From Marsupella aquatica (Eukaryota; Marchantiophyta): a stretch of 64,000 bases of DNA. The stretch spans positions 29,450,001 to 29,514,000 of the forward strand of contig OZ316892.1 in the NCBI GenBank assembly GCA_973895155.1, given 5' to 3'. This document shows, piece after piece, positions 57,529 through 64,000 of this stretch (the first letter of the stretch is position 1; the number at the start of each line of letters is the position of its first letter). Under the pieces are notes generated by a model. The model was not told the origin of the DNA, did not search any database, and saw nothing but the letters and a program-made list of their open reading frames with translations. The position numbers and the translations under genes were made by a program.

Positions 57529-58345
57529 GTGAGTGAGAGGTGCCGGCATTGCTCACAGGCGGGTTCACCTAGTGAGTTGACTCGCGGTTGCTCAGACATT
57601 GCATTTGGTTTTGCAAGCAAGGTGATGAGATTGAGGTTCCGGCATTCTGAACGGAACGGACAGACCCAGAGTGGTGCCAGTCGGTCTCCCTTCGGCCGCC
57701 GAACTTGGAATCGACAAGTATGGCAGAGGTCGAGGAGATGCAAGATGCTGGTACTGCAAGCGGTACCAGCAGAGGATATATGCTGCAGATTTTTTTCTCA
57801 CTAGGGTGGCAAAGGGCTTTCCCTCAAAGCAAGAGAGGTCGAGGAGATGCAAGCGCATGAGAGACAGCTGCCATGTGTAGGTGACCTGAACATAGAAGAA
57901 TATTTTGTTCCTGGAGGTGCCACCTCGGGTCGGCACCGTTTGCTGTAGAGTGAAATTCGAGTCCAATAAGTAATAATATTCTTTTCGAGTGCAAGGGATG
58001 CGGAAGCTGCAAGCGAGAGAGAAATGCTGCTACGGGAGGGCCGAGCTCCAGTTTGCAATTTTGAACAGGTCTCGAGTCAAGCGGTCGAGTGAAAATCGAC
58101 GAAGAGACAAGGTTAGGAAAGGTTTAGCATATTTTAATGTGAAGGTAAGTGGATCGAATTTGGTGGAAAACTCCCTGAATTCTTCACAAGTTTGTGGACC
58201 ACTGCATGGTACGGGCTGCTTATAATTGGAACATCGATATATCTCCCAGGCTCCCCCAATTTTGATTGTACACATGTTTCCATATACACCAGGAGAGGTA
58301 CCAGCAGCGGGAGCAGGGGTTTACAACTTAAGAAATCAATCATTG
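57529..58345 (+). other. Exon-like coiled-coil fragments, unresolved
   Basis: Short plus-strand stretches look like helical coding pieces. One around 57,719 reads MAEVEEMQDAG; another around 57,838 reads EVEEMQAHERQ (the DNA 'gaggtcgaggagatgcaag' is shared). A third around 57,994 reads ARDAEAASEREMLLREG. 'ggtaccagcag' recurs at 57,760 and 58,297. They could be leader exons of the downstream gene or remnants of another gene, but I cannot join them. Confidence 0.2.
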
Positions 58346-58351
58346 CAGATT

Positions 58352-58442
58352 GCTAGCCAGCTCGAATTGTCGACGCTAAGAAAAAGCGTCTGTCATCGAC
58401 GCTAGCCAGCTCGAATTGTCTGTCATCGACGCTTTTTCTTAG
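58352..58442. repeat. Nested direct and inverted repeat just upstream of the PC-esterase start
   Basis: GCTAGCCAGCTCGAATTGTC occurs at 58,352 and 58,401; TGTCATCGAC occurs at 58,391 and 58,421. CTAAGAAAAAGCGTC (58,376-58,390) has its exact complement at 58,428-58,442, and GACGCT...AGCGTC (58,372/58,385) forms a smaller hairpin. The block ends 41 bases before the ATG, so it probably lies in the 5' leader. Confidence 0.8.
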
Positions 58443-58483
58443 GAGCTCGATGACAGGCTAGAGCGCGTCCAGGAGAGGTCGAG

Positions 58484-61400
58484 ATGAAGTATCTGACTAG
58501 GAGCCCAAGTCGAAAGGAGACGCTATGGGCCAGAGCAGGACGTCAGATCCTACGTGACAAGGGGGGCGGAGTACCGGGTCTAGCACTCAAAACCCGATCG
58601 ATTCAGGCACTGTTTGCGGTTATCGTGATTATCTTGTTCGCGACTGTCTTGACGGCTGGGTTTGCAATTTGTGAGACTATGTCATTGAACGCTCGCATGG
58701 GATTGACCTTCAACAAGCCTTCTCGCTTGCAAGGGCCGGCCAATTTGCAGCAAGACGTGGTAAGCAATTTAATTCAACTTGACATTGATGCTGAGCGATA
58801 TCACCCTTCGTCGAATTCGACCACACTTTCAGTGCAGAATTCTGAAGCTCAGCAGAAGGATCTGAACGAGCGTGCGGAAGCCCGCATTGATGATTCGGAT
58901 TACACGAATGATCTACTTGAGAACGATTTTAGTGGAGAAATACAACAACTCGACGACCAAGTGGGCGACGAGACTCATCATCAAACGACCTGGGCGACAT
59001 CAAGTGCTCATCGCAATGTTAGTAGCCTCTTCTTACCCTCCCCCCAATTCGTCCTTTGCTTCCAAAATCTATGTTATTGCTCACGATGTGAGCGTTCTCC
59101 TTTCCTTACGTCTTCGTCCTTTGTCATCCCCGTTGATCTATTTCTTCTTTACAAAATTCTCCCCCGTGTCAATTAATTTGCCCTGGTTGGGCTTCATAGA
59201 GTCCTCGAACACTCGTTTCATTTTGTAAGTATCAGAAGAAGCTGAAAATTGACGGCTCACTGGCTCGACACGGTACGCAGCAGTATTTAAATCCTACGTG
59301 ATTATGGGGTGAACCTGAACATATTAATGTGAAGATGGAGTACCTCAGTCGTACTATTTTTTGCATTGAAATTATGTATGAGTGAACTTTACAGAAATAG
59401 TAATCAAGGATCAAAGACAACAATGTTTTTTGTTTTGTGGAGAGACCAAGTTTATCTTTCTTCTCCGTTCTTTTGACGGCAAATATGCAGAAACGAATTG
59501 GGTAATTAATAAGCAGGGGAGACTGAAAGTTGTCAAGATTCTAGATTGGAGCAGGGGTGTTATGGCATGAAAACTGATCAAGTTGAATTGCCTGGAAAGG
59601 AATGGAATCTGGAGATCTGAGGTGTCTGTCTTCCCGGCAGAGTAGAGGCACGTCCAAATAGGCCATGGATGGGCATGTTTGGACATGTGTTATGACGCGT
59701 GAAAGAACAGAGTTAAAGGTTCAGTCATCAAGTATTGATGATCTTGCGCCGTTTGCCAAATCTGGGGTTTTGAATTTATTATTATAATGCTTCCTTCGGG
59801 AGTGTGATGGATTTCTCATCACCCACGCCTTCTTCGTTTACGTGTGGGGAGTTCAAGGGGCATGGGATGAGACATCCCGAGTAGGAAGGATTGCGGCATT
59901 GGGGTCATTACACCCTGCTCCATCGTACCTGAGTCATTCTTTAAGCAACCACCGTAGAGGTTCATATGTCTTGTTCTGTGACGTCTGCCCGGATGTCTGT
60001 GTCAAACGTAAAACTCTTATAAGGTACTAGTGCCACCTTCTTGATTGATGTGGGCTATGAATTTGTCTTAGTCTAAGGTACGGTACTGCTGTAATGTCTT
60101 CTTCTCTGAAAGCCCGAGGACACACGAAACACAGGTTAATCGAATTCCCCTTTCTTGACGCCGAGTACTAAACTGTATGCTGAGTAAATTGGACGAGGTT
60201 GACTGGTAGGCGATCCTGAGTCAACCTTTCCGTGCTGCTGGTGACTTGGGTTTAAGCTTCCTCGCAATCAGTACTGTAGTTCTGGGTCTCGCAGGCTATT
60301 GCGAAACTGTCCGTTCTCGGTTGTCCTCTATTTGTAGTCACCGATTCGGACGAGTGGACCATTTTTTGGGATTTCAGACATTGGTTTAATTACGGGGTGA
60401 TTTCAGGTTTTCACGGTGCAGCAATGTAGTCTTGTTTTAATTATTAGATTGCATCAGGACTTTCAGACGCGTACCGTCGTCGGGCTTGACAACTGGTTAT
60501 TGTTTGGTTTTTTCATAATCAATTTTTCTTGTTCATGGGAAGTAGTGTTTCTCTCCCTAGTCTACACGTACTCTTCGAATATCCTCCTATGACGGGGGTT
60601 TGCGCGCATCTACAATCAACCATCCGACGATCAGCTGCGTGATTACACCTCCGAAAGCAAGGTTACATCGATTGATATCTGTGGAGATCGGATGTTGTGG
60701 AGATCGGATGTTAGTCATGGAACTCCTTGAGGTCTAGATCTCGTCTCCCGTCGTTATAAGCTCGGACTCAACAATTCTGAATCACCTTCATCCCACTCTC
60801 GAAGGTCCTAACTATGGAAGTGCAGCGAAACGACATGATCCAAAACCAAGCCCGTTTTCCGCTGCAGGTCAAGTTAGATTCGACACTCATTTGACATTCC
60901 ATAAATTTCGTCTTTGTGCAACAGGATTCAACGGGACTTGCAGATGCGATGTTGCAAAGTCCTAAGCTTACTACAGTCGGCCTAGTTCAAGACAGCTGGG
61001 TGCAGTTTCCAGATTTATACGCCAATACCGATGAGATTGAGCAGGTCATGCTCGAGCTCGAGCAAAACGGAACGCATCCTTGCCACAAGGTCAGAACCAA
61101 AACAGCCTTAGTGTTGGGGCTGCCAGATAAGGTGGGGAATGAGGCGCATTACTCGGATAACGGACTAATCCAACTTGATGCCGGGCCAGTCTATGAACTG
61201 GTGATTGTCTCCATGGGAGATGATGAACAGCCTCGATGCTACGGAGGAGACTACTATGAGACGGATCTTAGCGGGCCTCGTTGGAAGTCCCGCCCTCCTG
61301 TGGTGGATCTCCACAATGGAACATATGCCGTTCACCTTCAAGTGGACCCTCGTTTTGCCGGCCGTTACACATTCACCGTGGTGTTGCTCTTCGCGAACTT

Positions 61401-62532
61401 CCATGCGCTGCACTTCCATCCCCAGAAGTATGCTCGAATGGAGGACATAGCGAAGTTCGAGATCGAATTTTCGGTGCCTGATGAAATTCGGATTGGCAGC
61501 CCTGCATCTGAAGATGGGTTTAATAGGTCCAACTCCGGCACTGCAGCAGCAGCTCCACGTGGTCTAGAGCTCCCGATGTGTAGACGCGAGGATTTTGATA
61601 AAAAGCATTGGAGTGGACGGTGGACACGAGAGAAATTCAATGAGGATTGCGACTATGACAGATATGGGCGGTGGCAGTGCGTTGATGCGGAGCTACAGTG
61701 CCAGAAGCCGTGGTGCGAGGGGCCAGTGGGGAGCTTGGAGAGCAATGGCTGGGTTTACTCGGCTCACTGCGCGTTCAAGATTTTCAGGACAGAGGAAGCG
61801 TGGAAGTGTTTGGATGGCAAGTGGCTCTTCTTCTGGGGGGATTCCAATCACATCGACACGATCCGGAACCTTCTGAATTTCGTCCTCGGGTTCAACCACA
61901 CAATCACTTTTCTGGATCGGAGAATGGACGTGACCTACTCTTCACCAGACAACCAATCGTCGGTCCGCATCACCAGTATGTTCAATGGCCACTCGAACGT
62001 GTCACTGAACTACGAGGGCCTGCATTCTCTCCACAACGAAGAATTTGCAGCCCAGCTCCGATCCTACTTCACTGGGGAGACTGCCCCGGACCTAATGATT
62101 ATGAACTCAGGTCTACATGACGGATTGTACTGGAGAACCATCGACGCGTATCTAGAACAGGGCATCGAACGTGCAGCTCAGTTCTGGAGCGATACCTGGA
62201 ACAGCATGACCGCAAGGAGACCCGACCTCTTCTACAGAACCACGGTTGCCACGGGCGGACATGCTCGCAACATGTCGTTCAATCCTCACAAGATGGAGCT
62301 CTTCAACCATATGATGGTAGATAAGTTACTCAAAATGAAGCTCGAGAGGTTTCAGATCATCGACGGGTTCGATTACACGTTCCCTTGGCACTGGGATCAC
62401 AAGACCAACGATGGAGTACACTACGGTCGACCACCAGCGAAGAGCAAGTGGGCCGGGAGTAATATAGGTCACCGATATTTCGTAGACTTGATGTTGATTC
62501 AAATGCTCTTGAATGCAATCTGCGTTCAGTAA
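58484..62532 (+). CDS. Membrane-anchored PC-esterase / NXPE-like protein, two exons
   Basis: The exons are 58484-59017 and 60925-62532 (donor GCAAT|GTTAGT, acceptor CAACAG|GAT), in phase, giving 713 residues. Residues 1-37 are basic and cytosolic. One membrane segment follows at about 42-64 (LFAVIVIILFATVLTAG), and the rest should face the Golgi or outside (type II). After a linker with N-glycosylation sequons comes a beta-sandwich-like region (VQDSWVQFPDLY to about 395, with GRYTFTVVLLF). The C-terminal PC-esterase domain follows, with a CRREDF..HWSGRW start, GDS catalytic motif FFWGDSN (about 484) and D-x-x-H in DGVHY (about 674). Related plant domains transfer or remove acyl groups on wall polysaccharides; animal NXPE proteins share the layout. 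The substrate here is unknown. The start ATG is the first in frame before the anchor. Confidence 0.85.
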
Positions 62533-64000
62533 GCTCAAGGCACGAGCCCAACTTAGTATCTAGACCCCAGAATTGACGAAATCAATGCTCATCTAATAGA
62601 CTGCATGGCTAGCAAAGAAAGATTTAAAAACTAGGGAGCTCTAAATATACCCTAAAAAGCTCTCAGGATGGATGTAATCAATGTTGCAGGACCTGTCCCA
62701 GTCTATTCGGTGAGCAGGATTTGGTGAGAAGACCGATTACTGATACGGTATTCACTTGAATTGATCCGAGGCTACAAGAGCTGAAGGTCGACACTTTACA
62801 TGAGGTACTTTATAAAAACTACTACATTAGGTGATGGATCCGACAGTGACTGTACATACGCTCGTGCATGCACAAAGCTGAGGTGTTGAAAATGGCTTAG
62901 GACTACAATTTGACAGTCATTTGATGCTTAAAATGATTAATAAACAGCTGGGAATTTGTAGCGTGTAAGCCTTCTCCCTTGTACTCAAGCAACTTGGGCA
63001 ATGTAGGCATCGTACGATGACTACGATTTGCCATTACCTTCTAGGCTTGCTTGAAAAGATGCGCTCACTTGGGTCGATCTGCTCGAAACTAGAATGGGTC
63101 GAAGTTATTGAAGCAGGCTCAGAGCTGAGAATTGACACACACAGGTAGCTCGATCGACCGTGGACTTCGAAAAACATTTCTCTTTGTATATAATAATTGA
63201 GACCAAAATTTCCGAGTCAATAATAGTCCCCTTTAGCAAATCTACGTCTGACAGTTTTCGTGAACTGAGCTCTTGGAGCTCTCCCTTTTGATCCACCGAA
63301 CCTAACAGACTGGGACAGGTCCTGCAAATCTGGGAATCTCCCGATAGTATTAATGGTAAAGCACTTTGGGTTCACGTACTAGACGTTGTACAAGATACGA
63401 GATTGCAATGAGTCCGCGAAAATTGACCACAGATTCCCACAATTGCAATTCAATGTATAATCCTTCTTAGGTCTCTGCAACCAGTTTCTGTGCCTCAGAC
63501 CAGGTTCAAACTTCAAAGCTGACTGCATTTCATGGTGACTACTCCATGCTCCCTTCCCGGCCGATCCTTTCACAAATCACAATGGACCAGTTTCCCCTAC
63601 ATTAGACCATCAAATTGCAATTTTCCCAATCGACATATTTGCCGACGGACCACATATTCAAGTAACGATACATAGTACTTACTGCATTTCCTGGCGAAAC
63701 CTGTTGATAACCCTAAACGCTCTGTTTAAGATGGGAGATGTTATTTGTCGAACGGCAAGCTATTTTACATTGTCCAGCTTCAGGCCCTATTCGAGATGTC
63801 CTGTCTGTCTCATTGTGTACCAGTCCAGTGGGAACACACTGTCCATGCGCGCATTCGAAGTTACTATGTAGCTCACAGCGGAAGCAATGTCCAGGCTCCA
63901 ATTATGGGCGTTGAACTGGAGCAAATGCCCCCGGAGTAGAAAACAATCAGACAAATGTGGCAGGCTTTAAGAAAGGATAATAATATTGCAGTCGGTTGTT
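62533..64000. other. Right-edge intergenic DNA, nothing recognised
   Basis: The first few hundred bases should hold the 3' untranslated region of the PC-esterase gene. Beyond it only short frames without motifs occur on either strand. I see no repeat array or RNA gene. Confidence 0.45.

Overview
This window is nuclear DNA of a land plant. Genes are sparse and multi-exonic, with GT-AG introns from about 100 to 1,900 bases. They include plastid-targeted HCF164, a mitochondrial-type chaperonin 10 and a plant family 1 glycosyltransferase, and they sit among plant transposons (Ty1/copia and a Mutator-like element, MULE). Two traits fit a non-seed plant, most likely a bryophyte: a membrane-anchored PC-esterase/NXPE-like gene and two single-exon RNase H genes of the type familiar from fungi. 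The species cannot be fixed from sequence alone.

Layout. 1-4.8 kb: the last exon of an unrecognised gene, then repeat-rich intergenic DNA. 4.8-7.6 kb: a three-exon UDP-glycosyltransferase on the minus strand, with a fold-back in intron 1 and a 105-bp tandem repeat just upstream. 7.9-14.5 kb: tandem and dispersed repeats. 14.9-17.1 kb: a decayed copia pol. 19.2-20.5 kb: chaperonin 10. 23.8-26.2 kb: HCF164. 26.3-28.75 kb: RNase H gene 1 in a duplicated segment, interrupted by a complete 9,147-bp MULE at 28,760-37,906. 39.0-41.5 kb: a gene for a repeat protein of a kind I do not recognise. 43.8-49.3 kb: a second RNase H gene between two diverged copies of the same segment. 49.3-50.2 kb: a frame-shifted kelch gene. 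50-58 kb: mostly repeats. 58.5-62.5 kb: the PC-esterase gene. 62.5-64 kb: nothing recognised.

The most striking object is the MULE. It has about 275-bp near-identical terminal inverted repeats, a perfect 9-bp target duplication and a paralogous empty site elsewhere in the window. It carries two convergent spliced genes: a transposase with DDE and SWIM regions and a C-terminal EAR-type motif, and an accessory gene for a basic/acidic nuclear-type protein with acidic repeats. A short motif, GTTYATGTTCTGYC, occurs roughly sixty times in the element, in the terminal repeats, introns and intergenic DNA but almost never in coding sequence. It always reads in the sense direction of the gene it lies in, flips orientation between the two convergent genes, and in at least two introns supplies the 5' splice site. 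I know of no described system that explains this.

The second candidate novelty is the roughly 524-residue protein at 39-41.5 kb. It is built of about ten units of 36-43 residues, each starting with Trp and carrying an FGLG / PKT-x-EEL signature.
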